Origin: Collinsella sp.
Lineage (GTDB): Bacteria > Actinomycetota > Coriobacteriia > Coriobacteriales > Coriobacteriaceae
DNA length: 64,000 nucleotides
Direction: 5' to 3'
Assembly (NCBI GenBank): GCA_019414245.1
Contig: DXMK01000006.1
Span: forward strand, 62,001 to 126,000
Shown here: positions 32,399 through 39,949 of the stretch, piece by piece
Layout of the letters: each line of letters starts with the position of its first letter
Position numbering within the stretch: position 1 is the stretch's first letter
The notes under the pieces: generated by a model
Seen by the model: only the letters and a program-made list of their open reading frames with translations
The model's database searches: none
Told to the model about the DNA's origin: nothing
Position numbers and translations under genes: made by a program

Positions 32399-33814
32399 AT
32401 GGGGAGCAAATCTCAGCAACAAGTTCAAGTAACGCCATCGGCCACTGCGGCGATTCTCGTCGTAATGTATATTGCAGCCTTTGTTGCCGCGTTTAACGAG
32501 AACATCATTAACGTGGCGTTGCACGACATTATGGCGGCCTTTTCGGTGAGTGCCACCACGGCACAGTGGCTCGTCTCGGGCTACATGATCGTGACGTCGA
32601 TTTTTACGGCCATCATGGCCTTCCTGTCCGGCCGTTTCTCGACGCGCAAGCTGCTGTTTTTCGCATGCGGATGCATGGTCGCCGGCGAAGTCCTGTGCCT
32701 GGTCGCTCCGTCGTTTAGCGTTTTGCTGCCAAGTCGTATTTTGCAGGCTGCGGGATCGGGCATCTTGTTCCCGCTCATGATGAACGTGGTGCTGTCTTGC
32801 GCCCCGCGCGAGAAGCTCGGTCTGTATCTGAGCCTGGGCGGCGCCTGCATTACGCTAGGGCCGGCGTTTGGACCCGTGATTAGCGGTTTTATGTGCACGT
32901 TATTTGGCTGGAGGGCGGTGTTCGTAGTGCCGCTGGTGGGCGGCATTGTGGTCGCTGCGGCGGGCGTAAAGCTTGTTCAGAATGTCGGAGAGCGCTCGAA
33001 CGCCACGCTTGATATTCTGTCGGTTGTTTTGCTCGCTGCCGGCATTACGGCATTTGTGTATTCCGTAGGCGAGTTCTCGACCAATCTGATTGCCGGCATC
33101 GTGACGCTTTTTGCCGCCGTTGTGCTGCTCGGCCTGTTTGCGGTTCGTCAGCTCAAGCTCGAGCATCCGGTGCTTAACGTGCGTCCCATGGCGAGCGTTC
33201 GTTTTTGGCCTGCGTGCTTGCTTGTGGTGGTGTCGATGATGACGACGTTCTCGATGAGCGTTTTGTTGCCGCTCTATTTTGAGGGCGCATACGGCATGAC
33301 CGCGCTTGTTGCGGGCCTGCTCATTTTGCCGGCAATTGCCTGCAACGCTGTGACCTCGATTGTGGGCGGACGCGTGATGGACGCCCGTGGCGCATGGCCG
33401 CTGCTGCCGGTCGGCTTTGCCCTGATTGCCGTGGGACAGACTGCCATCTCGATGACGGCGGCAAGCATGAACATCGGCGTCGTCGTGGCGCTGACCGTTG
33501 TGGTGTATGCCGGAGTCGGTTTGGTGTTGAGCCCCTCGCAAACGGCCGGCTTGGAGACGCTGCCTGCCGCTGAACATCCTCACGGAACGGCATTGCTCAA
33601 CACGTGGAACATGATTGCCGCGTCGTTTGGTCCGTCGCTGTTTATCGGCCTGCTTTCGAGTTCTGCGGTGGCTGCTGGCGCCGCGGGCGTTGCGTCGGAC
33701 GTTGCCCAGGCGATAGGATTTGCAGCCGCCGTGCGCGTGGCGGCCGTGATTGCCGTTGTCGGGTTCGCGGTGTCGCTGGTGTACGCTCGCCGCGAGTCGC
33801 ACATGTCGCATTAA
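32399..33814 (+). CDS. MFS drug:H+ antiporter, DHA2 (EmrB/QacA) type
   Basis: 471-residue membrane protein with 14 predicted helices. Early motif NENIINVALHDIMAAFSVS and QWLVSGYMIVTSIFTAIMAF match the DHA2 signature, followed by LSGRFSTRKLLFFACG (motif A region) and RILQAAGSGILFPLMM. GPAFGPVISGF is motif C of drug antiporters. Start ATG 32399 with AGGAAGG upstream; the longer frame overlaps def on the other strand. Efflux of a drug or toxic metabolite is likely; the substrate is unknown. Confidence 0.88.
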   Translation: MGSKSQQQVQVTPSATAAILVVMYIAAFVAAFNENIINVALHDIMAAFSVSATTAQWLVSGYMIVTSIFTAIMAFLSGRFSTRKLLFFACGCMVAGEVLCLVAPSFSVLLPSRILQAAGSGILFPLMMNVVLSCAPREKLGLYLSLGGACITLGPAFGPVISGFMCTLFGWRAVFVVPLVGGIVVAAAGVKLVQNVGERSNATLDILSVVLLAAGITAFVYSVGEFSTNLIAGIVTLFAAVVLLGLFAVRQLKLEHPVLNVRPMASVRFWPACLLVVVSMMTTFSMSVLLPLYFEGAYGMTALVAGLLILPAIACNAVTSIVGGRVMDARGAWPLLPVGFALIAVGQTAISMTAASMNIGVVVALTVVVYAGVGLVLSPSQTAGLETLPAAEHPHGTALLNTWNMIAASFGPSLFIGLLSSSAVAAGAAGVASDVAQAIGFAAAVRVAAVIAVVGFAVSLVYARRESHMSH

Positions 33815-33966
33815 TGTGTGCACATAGATTCTGCAGCTAGATTGGATGGCGACACCATAAACTAATGGACGTTTTGCCGAGAGGCATGAATGTATAAAGC
33901 GCAAAGAGTGCGCGACGGGCCCCGCGAATGGGGCGATGATGCCCGAGAGGGCCAAGAAGGAGTCTC
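33815..33966 (+). promoter_or_regulatory. Structured leader before the RGG-repeat gene
   Basis: A TATAAA (33893-33898) may be the -10 box. Downstream, short GC hairpins such as GCCCC-GCGAAT-GGGGC (33919-33934) precede the AAGGAG ribosome site, which suggests a structured 5' leader of about 60 nt. Confidence 0.35.
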
Positions 33967-34875
33967 ATGTCTGAGAACGAAGAGATCATGAACGAGACCG
34001 AGAACGAGACCATGGCTGCCGAGGTCGAGGCAGTCGAGACCGTGGAGACCGAAGCTGCTGAGGTTGAGGCTGCTGACGAGGTTTCCGCCGAGGAGGCCGA
34101 GGTTGTCGAGGCCGCCGTTGATTACGATGACGAAGAGCTGATGGACAAGATGCAGAAGGCCGCCCGCCTGCTGCGTAGCCGTCGCTTTGCTATTTCCAAG
34201 GAGGAGGAGGCCAAGGCCGAGCGCATGGCGAACATCGAGCGCGCCATCAAGCTTCTTGACCTCAAGCCCAAGATGGAGCAGAAGGAAATGTCCGACCTGC
34301 TGGGCATGCGCCTCCGTGAGCTCGATGGTCTGATGGCCGAGGCCGAGGCTGCCGATCTGGTCGGCCGCATCGACGACGCCGAGGGCGATATGCGCAAGAT
34401 CGTTGTCTTCGCTGCCGAGGATGCCGCTGAGGGCCTGGTCGAGCTTGCCAACAAGAAGGAGAAGCTCCTGCCCGAGCTTTCTTACGAGGAGGCCACCGAG
34501 CTGATGGCCGCTCTCGATAAGGTCATTGCTCCGCTCGTCGCCATGGGCCTGGACGAGGACCGCGGTCCTCGCGGCGGTCGTGACGATCGCGGTGGCCGTG
34601 GCGGTGACCGTGGCGGTCGCGGCGGCTTTGGCGATCGCGGTGGCCGTGGCGGTGACCGTGGCGGTCGCGGTGGCGATCGCGGCGGCCGTGGCGGCTTTGG
34701 TGACCGTGGCGGCGACCGTGGCGGTCGCGGCGGCTTTGGCGGCAACCGTGGTGGCTATGGCGACCGCGGCGGCAACCGTGGCGGCTTTGGCGGCAACCGC
34801 GGTAACGACCGCGGCGGTCGCGGTGGCGACCGTGGCGGCCGCAACGGCGGCGGCTTCCGCGGCAACCGCTTTTAG
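33967..34875 (+). CDS. Winged-helix protein with long C-terminal RGG/FGG domain
   Basis: 302 residues in three parts. Residues 1-55 are very acidic (mostly Glu, Ala, Val). Residues about 56-190 look like a MarR-type winged helix: LLDLKPKMEQKEMSDLLGMR, LRELDGLMAEAEAADLVGRI, MRKIVVFAAEDAAEGL. Residues about 197-302 are low-complexity with about 20 RGG triplets spaced by Asp, Phe-Gly and Asn (DRGGRGGFGDRGG style), ending in FRGNRF. RGG domains bind RNA and drive condensation in eukaryotes and some bacterial RNA proteins. The domain mix suggests a nucleic-acid-binding protein, perhaps acting on RNA. Start ATG 33967 with AAGGAG. The coding repeats are DNA-level tandem repeats and may vary in number between strains. 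Confidence 0.85.
   Translation: MSENEEIMNETENETMAAEVEAVETVETEAAEVEAADEVSAEEAEVVEAAVDYDDEELMDKMQKAARLLRSRRFAISKEEEAKAERMANIERAIKLLDLKPKMEQKEMSDLLGMRLRELDGLMAEAEAADLVGRIDDAEGDMRKIVVFAAEDAAEGLVELANKKEKLLPELSYEEATELMAALDKVIAPLVAMGLDEDRGPRGGRDDRGGRGGDRGGRGGFGDRGGRGGDRGGRGGDRGGRGGFGDRGGDRGGRGGFGGNRGGYGDRGGNRGGFGGNRGNDRGGRGGDRGGRNGGGFRGNRF
34560..34865 (+). repeat. Coding tandem repeat for the RGG domain
   Basis: Degenerate 9- to 24-bp repeats of CGTGGCGGT / GACCGTGGCGGTCGCGG encode the RGG region. They are prone to slippage and may be length-variable. Confidence 0.8.
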
Positions 34876-34877
34876 GG

Positions 34878-34904
34878 GTTACGCGGTTCTACGAACCGCG
34901 TAAC
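34878..34904 (+). terminator. Hairpin right after the RGG gene
   Basis: Perfect 12-bp stem GTTACGCGGTTC / GAACCGCGTAAC with a 3-nt loop starting 2 bp after the stop codon. Confidence 0.65.
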
Positions 34905-34909
34905 TAGTT

Positions 34910-35025
34910 GACGCTGCGCGCCACCCAGGGCGACAATTTGTCATTCAAAAGGCAAGGCATGACCAGAAGGTCTATGCCTTGCCTTTTTCATGCCAACTTG
35001 TTCGCCCTGGGCGGCGCTCGCTGGC
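34910..35025. repeat. Large imperfect palindrome with terminator core
   Basis: Outer arms containing CCCAGGGCGA...CAA and TTG..TCGCCCTGGG pair with about 50 nt on each side. The inner stem AAAAGGCAAGGCAT / ATGCCTTGCCTTTT (34947-34987) has a T-run and looks like a terminator. The whole could fold into a hairpin of about 110 nt. It is the first of three palindromes in this gap. Confidence 0.65.
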
Positions 35026-35058
35026 GTTGCCAAAACATCGGCGTTGCCATGATCCAAG

Positions 35059-35162
35059 GTAGTCATTGGGGACGTTCTTAAACGACTACATAGCATGAGA
35101 GTGGATAATCTCCCGGTTTGAGCCTGCATTCAAGCTCAAACCGGGAGATTACCCACTCTCAT
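35059..35162. repeat. Two further palindromes before pdxT
   Basis: A small hairpin GTAGTCATT / AACGACTAC (35059-35089) contains a GGGGACGTTC loop. A 29-bp nearly perfect hairpin follows (35095-35123 with 35134-35162, one G-U-type mismatch, 10-nt loop). Both lie between the RGG gene and the pdxT stop on the other strand. The second could end pdxT transcription. The similar spacing and loop style suggest repetitive palindromic elements. Confidence 0.7.
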
Positions 35163-35202
35163 TTGTTGTATGTCCGAAAATCCACGCTCGTTTAAATTCT
35201 GC

Positions 35203-35790
35203 CTACATTTGCAGGAACAGTTCGTGGAGGCGGGTGTCTTCGTCGAGCTCGGGGTGGAAGGTGACGCCGAGCTGGTTGCCTTGGCGGGCGGCGACGATGC
35301 GACCGTCGACTTCGGCTAGGGCCTCAGTGTCGCCGTGCACTTCGACGATGCGGGGCGCGCGGATGAACGTCAGTGGCGCTTCACCGTCGATGCCGGATAC
35401 CTGCCCCTTGGTTCGAAAGCTGCCGAGCTGCCTGCCGTAGGCATTGCGCTCGACAAGTACATCCATGGTTGCCAAACGCGGCGTGCCCTTATCGTCGTGG
35501 GCGGCAAGGTCGTGAGCCAGCAGAATCAGGCCGGCGCAGGTGCCCAGGACGGGCATGCCTTCAACGATACGGGCACGAAGCTCCTCGAGCATGCCCAACT
35601 CATCAAGCAGCTTCCCTTGAACGGTAGACTCGCCGCCGGGAAGTACCAGACGGTCAAAGTCCTGCTTCAAATCGGCCGCCTGCCTCAACTCAATACAACG
35701 TGTGCCCAGCTCGGACAGCCTCGCCTCGTGCTCGGCAAAAGCGCCTTGGACCGCCAGCACGGCGACCGTTTGGTCTGCATAATCGCTCAT
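35203..35790 (-). CDS. pdxT: PLP synthase glutaminase subunit
   Basis: 195-residue class I glutamine amidotransferase that releases ammonia for PdxS in the DXP-independent pyridoxal phosphate route. Triad elements are visible: Cys in VLGTCAGLIL, and His-Glu in TFHPELDED. LPGGESTVQGKLL is the typical oxyanion-side motif. Located 20 bp downstream of pdxS on the same strand; the pair forms the 12+12 PLP synthase complex. Confidence 0.95.
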   Translation of the reverse strand: MSDYADQTVAVLAVQGAFAEHEARLSELGTRCIELRQAADLKQDFDRLVLPGGESTVQGKLLDELGMLEELRARIVEGMPVLGTCAGLILLAHDLAAHDDKGTPRLATMDVLVERNAYGRQLGSFRTKGQVSGIDGEAPLTFIRAPRIVEVHGDTEALAEVDGRIVAARQGNQLGVTFHPELDEDTRLHELFLQM

Positions 35791-35810
35791 GTGTGATCCT
35801 TTCTGCTGGA

Positions 35811-36701
35811 CTAGCGCCCGCGCTCCTCCATGATGATCTCGATCTCGTCGGCGTTGATGCCGACCATGGCCTCGCCCAGGTCCTCCGAAAGCTCGGCGAT
35901 GAGTTTGGCGTCGGTAAAGTTAGCCACAGCCTTAACGATGGCGGCGGCGCGCTTGGCGGGGTCGCCGCTCTTAAAGATGCCCGAGCCGACAAAGACGCCC
36001 TCGGCACCCAGCTGCATCATCAGCGCAGCATCGGCCGGGGTTGCCACGCCGCCAGCGGCAAAGTTCACGACGGGAAGCTTTCCCGTGGCATGGACCTCGC
36101 GCACCAGCTCGACCGGAACCTGCAGTTGCTTGGCTGCCTCAAAGAGCTCGTCGTTGCGCAGGGCAACAACGTCACGGATCTGCTTTTGGATCTTGCGCAT
36201 GTGACGCACGGCCTGAACGACGTCGCCCGTACCCGGCTCACCCTTGGTGCGAATCATCGTGGCGCCTTCGGCAACACGGCGCAGCGCCTCGCCCAGATCA
36301 CGGGCGCCGCAGACAAACGGCACGTCAAACTGGGTCTTGTCGATGTGATAGACGTCATCGGCAGGGGAGAGAACCTCGGACTCATCGATGTAGTCGATCT
36401 CGATGGCCTGCAGGACCTGCGCCTCGACGATGTGACCGATGCGGCACTTGGCCATGACGGGGATGGAGACGGCCTCCTGGATGCCCTTGATCATCTTGGG
36501 GTCGCTCATGCGCGAGACGCCGCCTGCGGCACGGATGTCGGCCGGGATGCGCTCGAGGGCCATGACGGCGCAGGCGCCTGCCTCCTCGGCGATGCGTGCC
36601 TGCTCGGGCGTGGTAACGTCCATGATGACGCCGCCCTTGAGCATCTGCGCGAGCTCGCGATTGAGTTTGACGCGGTCGGCCTTGCTGTTCTGTTCTGCCA
36701 T
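35811..36701 (-). CDS. pdxS: PLP synthase subunit PdxS
   Basis: 296-residue TIM-barrel synthase making pyridoxal 5'-phosphate from ribose 5-phosphate, glyceraldehyde 3-phosphate and ammonia. Highly conserved: GGVIMDVTTPEQARIAEEAG (20 residues), VMAKCRIGHIVEAQ, IDESEVLSPAD, MIRTKGEPGTG and NFAAGGVATPADAALMM. Start ATG 36699-36701, AGGGAG upstream. Divergent from pdxR, its likely activator. Confidence 0.97.
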   Translation of the reverse strand: MAEQNSKADRVKLNRELAQMLKGGVIMDVTTPEQARIAEEAGACAVMALERIPADIRAAGGVSRMSDPKMIKGIQEAVSIPVMAKCRIGHIVEAQVLQAIEIDYIDESEVLSPADDVYHIDKTQFDVPFVCGARDLGEALRRVAEGATMIRTKGEPGTGDVVQAVRHMRKIQKQIRDVVALRNDELFEAAKQLQVPVELVREVHATGKLPVVNFAAGGVATPADAALMMQLGAEGVFVGSGIFKSGDPAKRAAAIVKAVANFTDAKLIAELSEDLGEAMVGINADEIEIIMEERGR

Positions 36702-36793
36702 GGTTGCTCCCTTGGTTGGCATGTGCATTGCTTGACGGAACATCCTATCGGGGAGCTGGGTATGACAAAATACTCAGTTTTCGAGATAATTAC

Positions 36794-36835
36794 AAGGTCA
36801 GACTAATACCAGATTGAATGACTTAATAAGGTCAG
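36794..36835. promoter_or_regulatory. Candidate PdxR binding sites (direct repeat AAGGTCAG)
   Basis: Two direct AAGGTCAG copies at 36794-36801 and 36828-36835, spaced 34 bp (about three helix turns) in the pdxS/pdxR divergent region. MocR-type regulators commonly bind such direct repeats. Confidence 0.6.
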
Positions 36836-36846
36836 GTGATAGGCTC

Positions 36847-38283
36847 ATGCTTGACTACAATTTGGAAAAACGCGGCGAAGCATCGCTCTATGAGTATGTT
36901 TACCAGCAAATTCGAGATGATATCGTAGCTGGACGCATTGTGGCGGGGGAGCATTTGCCGTCTAAGCGCGCCTTTGCCAGTCATCTGGGAATCAGTGTTA
37001 TTACCATCGAGAATGCATATAGCCAGTTACTCGCTGAGGGCTATATTTGCTCAATACCACGTCGTGGCTACTACGCTTGCGAGCTTCCGGATGCACCGGT
37101 TTTGGCTTCGGCTGCGGAGGGCATCGACCGAGATGCCGTCTCTGTGGGCCCCAGCGTGCATGATGTCAACGGACAGGTCGAGCGATTCGATGCGCTTTCT
37201 CCTTCTGCTTTGGAGGCGGCGCGGCTTTGGCAAAGCGCGCTACGGGCGACGCTGGCATCCGAAGACGAGCGCGAAATCTTTTCGCCCGCACCGGCGCAGG
37301 GCACTGTTCGGCTGCGACGCGCAATTGCTCACCATCTGCACGGGACAAGGGGTATGAATGTCGACCCCAACAACATCGTTATCGGTGCGGGCGCCCAGCT
37401 GCTCGATACCATGTTGGTTCAGTTGCTTGGCGCGGACAAGGTGTATGCGGTTGAGGATCCGGGCTATTTGCGTCTGACGCGTATCTATCAGGCTATGGGC
37501 TGCAAAGTTCGACATATCCCGTTGGATGATGAGGGCGTGGACTTGAGCACTCTGCAGAAAAGCGGGACCGATGTCCTTCACCTGATGCCGTCCCATCAGT
37601 ATCCGACCGGTCTTGTGACGAGCATTGCGCGTCGCTATGCGCTTCTGAGCTGGGCCGCTGAGCGACCAGGTCGGTATCTCATCGAAGATGACTTTGATTG
37701 TGAGTTTCGCCTTGCCGGGAAGCCGATTCCCGCGCTCGCGTCGATTGATGCCGCCCAGTCGGTTATCTACACCAACACGTTTTCGAAGAGCCTTTCATCG
37801 GCGTTGCGTCTAGCGTACATGGTGCTGCCCGATGAGCTGATGGAGCGGTTTAGGTGCAACCTTGGTTTCTATGCCTCGTCGGTGAGTTCTGTCGACCAGG
37901 TCGCTTTGGCTCGTTTGCTGGAATCGGGTGATTACGAGCGGCATGTGAACCGCGTGCGCGTTCGTGCTCGTGAGGCGCGTGATGGCCTGATGGCGCTTGT
38001 GCGGAAAGCGTTTCCGGCAGGGGAGGTCTCGATCGAGCAGGCAGATGCGGGCCTTTACTGTACCGTGGTTGCGGAGCGTGGAACGGGCGGAAGCACTTTT
38101 GCACGGGCCCTCACGCGCTCGAGCATCCCTTTTATCGATATCGGTGACTGTTTTTGGTGTGCCGATGGCGCATCTGCCCCTGAAAACTCAACTCATATTC
38201 TTGTCCAGTATGACGACCTGAGTCCAAAAGTACTAACTACCTTGGAATTGCAGCTAATGGGGGGCACTCTGCAATCTAAGTGA
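36847..38283 (+). CDS. pdxR: MocR-family regulator of PLP synthesis
   Basis: 478 residues. The N-terminal GntR-type winged helix has SLYEYVYQQIRDDIVAGRI, HLPSKRAFASHLGISVITIE and YSQLLAEGYI. The rest is an aminotransferase-like PLP-binding domain (YAVEDPGYLRLTRIYQAM, MPSHQYPTGLV, LIEDDFDCEFRL, TFSKSLSSALRLAYMV with the PLP lysine). Divergent from pdxST, the standard PdxR context, so it should activate PLP synthesis when PLP is low and repress itself. Start ATG 36847 leaves the second AAGGTCAG repeat outside the coding region; ATG 36814 is the alternative. Its stop codon TGA lies inside the left end of a 119-bp repeat element. Confidence 0.9.
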   Translation: MLDYNLEKRGEASLYEYVYQQIRDDIVAGRIVAGEHLPSKRAFASHLGISVITIENAYSQLLAEGYICSIPRRGYYACELPDAPVLASAAEGIDRDAVSVGPSVHDVNGQVERFDALSPSALEAARLWQSALRATLASEDEREIFSPAPAQGTVRLRRAIAHHLHGTRGMNVDPNNIVIGAGAQLLDTMLVQLLGADKVYAVEDPGYLRLTRIYQAMGCKVRHIPLDDEGVDLSTLQKSGTDVLHLMPSHQYPTGLVTSIARRYALLSWAAERPGRYLIEDDFDCEFRLAGKPIPALASIDAAQSVIYTNTFSKSLSSALRLAYMVLPDELMERFRCNLGFYASSVSSVDQVALARLLESGDYERHVNRVRVRAREARDGLMALVRKAFPAGEVSIEQADAGLYCTVVAERGTGGSTFARALTRSSIPFIDIGDCFWCADGASAPENSTHILVQYDDLSPKVLTTLELQLMGGTLQSK

Positions 38284-38396
38284 GTAGACTTTTAGCACTT
38301 TGGCGACCAGGCAGTTTTGTAACAAGCTATCTACCTGCGGTTTTGAAAAGCAGGATGACCGGCCTGCTCGGGATGTTCAAAAAAGTCTACTCACTT
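38278..38396. repeat. 119-bp inverted-repeat element, copy 1
   Basis: Begins AAGTGAGTAGACTTTT and ends with its near-complement AAAAGTCTACTCACTT. It has internal long-range pairing and a central ACCTGCGGTTTT. It is one of three 119-bp copies in the window (others 39698-39816 and 52755-52873), with copies 1 and 2 in direct orientation around the gene at 38580. It supplies the pdxR stop codon. MITE-like or terminator-like. Confidence 0.9.
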
Positions 38397-38430
38397 GCCG
38401 CGCAAAGCTCCTGCATGAGAAAAAAATGGG

Positions 38431-38496
38431 GTTTTCAACAGGGCTTCGTCCAGCTCTTGGCAAGCTTTTGGCCAGTTGGGGAGGGCTGTTGAAAAC
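38431..38496. repeat. 66-bp inverted repeat upstream of the nuclease-fold gene
   Basis: Perfect 11-bp arms GTTTTCAACAG / CTGTTGAAAAC enclose about 44 bp with further partial symmetry. Outer GCAAAG/CTTTGC may extend the stem. It may be a second palindromic element or the gene's regulatory region. Confidence 0.5.
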
Positions 38497-38579
38497 TTTG
38501 CAGTCCGTTCGGCGCCATTTTTGGTGCGTTCGCGCCAATGCGTGACTGACTGGGTTGAAATTCGTGTTTTCCTGTGCCT

Positions 38580-39707
38580 ATGAAGGATCTACTTTGTGAC
38601 ATATCGGCTTTTAGGTACTGGCGTTTGCCTCCTCAAGTCCGCGCTTTGTGTCCGCCGCTTCCACGACCGGAAGAAGACCGGCAGCGATATGATCTCGCCC
38701 GCAACCCGACGGCTGCGGTCGCGCTCGGTTTTCCGTTGTATACATTGGTTCGGACGAGAAACAAACGGACTTGTCCTGCCAGCATTAGGCAGCGGCTGTT
38801 TCTTGGTGAGCTCCCCAGGGAATCCGTGCTGGAAACGGAGCATGGGTTTTTGGTTACATCTCCTCTACTGACGACATTCATCATGTCGCGGCATCTGACG
38901 GATCTTCAGCTTCTTTTGGTATTGGCGGAGATGTGTGGCTTGTTTGCGGTGTGTGCCCTGCCGGCGGCACTTGAGGCGGAGCTTTCGCGTGCAATTGATT
39001 CGGGCGCGATTTCGACAACGTTCGGTTGGGTGCGCTGCCCGTCCGAGGACGGCATCGCCTCAAATTTATGGCGTCGAGACGCTTTGGTTTTGGGCGGAGA
39101 CCTTGACCGTTTTTGTTCAGATGTTTGCGGGATGCGTTGCGGCAATAGATTTATGGCGGTATCGCAACTCGTTCCATTGGGTGCCGCGTCGCCTTTTGAG
39201 GTCGAGGCGTATTTGTTGCTTGGACTGCCGCGAGCCCTGGGAGGCGAAGGTTTTTGCGGCATAGAGCTTAATGTTGAAGTGATGCTAAACACAAGTGCTC
39301 GAGCGATTGTGGAAAAGTCCCGTGTATATATCGACCTACTTCTTTCTTCGCCGGACGGCAGGCGACAGGTGGCCATTGAATGTCAGGGAAAAGCCTCGCA
39401 CGGACGCGCAGGGGATGGCTTGCGTGACGCTGACCGCATGACGGCCCTTCAGGCCATGGGCTACGATGTACTTCTCCTGACACACAGACAGATATCCGAT
39501 GAGGATAGATTCCGCGCGATCGTTAAGGCCATATGCAGGATGCTCGATGCTGAATATCGTGATAAAAGCTCAGATGAGCAAAGGGCTGAGACATTACTCC
39601 GGTCTGAACTATTCGTTGACTGGACAAAATTGGGAGTAATCGACGGGAAGATGCCCGTTAGACACAAAACGGCTCAATCGTGGACGGCTGCGGTTCTAAG
39701 TGAGTAG
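38580..39707 (+). CDS. Uncharacterised protein with DUF559/Vsr-like nuclease-fold C-terminus
   Basis: About 375 residues (GTG 38574 is an alternative start; no clear Shine-Dalgarno). The N-terminal part has YDLARNPTAAVALGFPLYTL and a LLTTFIMSRHLTDLQLLL-EMCG block resembling AbiEi-like proteins of Coriobacteriia. The C-terminus reads VYIDLLL, then VAIECQGKASH, DADRMTALQAMGYDVLLLTH and a terminal helix, the order of a PD-(D/E)xK or DUF559 core with ExQ in place of ExK. A defence or mobile-element nuclease is possible but not shown. It is bracketed by two direct 119-bp repeat elements, and its TAG stop lies inside the second one. Codon use looks less biased than in neighbours, suggesting acquisition. 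Confidence 0.7.
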   Translation: MKDLLCDISAFRYWRLPPQVRALCPPLPRPEEDRQRYDLARNPTAAVALGFPLYTLVRTRNKRTCPASIRQRLFLGELPRESVLETEHGFLVTSPLLTTFIMSRHLTDLQLLLVLAEMCGLFAVCALPAALEAELSRAIDSGAISTTFGWVRCPSEDGIASNLWRRDALVLGGDLDRFCSDVCGMRCGNRFMAVSQLVPLGAASPFEVEAYLLLGLPRALGGEGFCGIELNVEVMLNTSARAIVEKSRVYIDLLLSSPDGRRQVAIECQGKASHGRAGDGLRDADRMTALQAMGYDVLLLTHRQISDEDRFRAIVKAICRMLDAEYRDKSSDEQRAETLLRSELFVDWTKLGVIDGKMPVRHKTAQSWTAAVLSE

Positions 39708-39816
39708 ACTTTTGGCACTTTGGCGACCAGGCCGTTTTGCAACAAGTCATTTACCTGCGGCTTTATAAAGCAATATGGGTGGTGTGCTCGGCAAGTTCCA
39801 AAAAGTCTACTCACTT
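39698..39816. repeat. 119-bp inverted-repeat element, copy 2
   Basis: Same length and termini as copy 1, here with the longer terminal form CTAAGTGAG ... CTCACTTAG. The body matches copy 1 closely in the left half (GCACTTTGGCGACCAGGC) and diverges in the right half. It provides the stop codon of the gene at 38580. Confidence 0.9.
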
Positions 39817-39888
39817 AGTTTTTGACGAGAAGCCGATGCCGAAGGCGGTCCTATTTCAGGGCGTTAACAAGTTCGTGAGGCACGAAAA

Positions 39889-39915
39889 AGGCCCGAACCA
39901 ATACGGTCCGGGCCT
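39889..39915 (-). terminator. Terminator after rubrerythrin gene
   Basis: On the minus strand AGGCCCGGACC-GTATT-GGTTCGGGCCT is followed by TTTTT. It lies just downstream of the rubrerythrin stop (39950). Confidence 0.85.
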
Positions 39916-39949
39916 CATCGAGCTTGAGGTTATGTCTCAGGCGGTTGGC

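Noticed and set aside
34482..34745. Pro/Arg-rich minus-strand frame in the RGG repeat
   Set aside because: Reverse complement of the RGG coding repeat; no ribosome site or independent evidence.
34560..34865. CRISPR-like array
   Set aside because: The periodicity is coding (RGG triplets) with degenerate units and no unique spacers.
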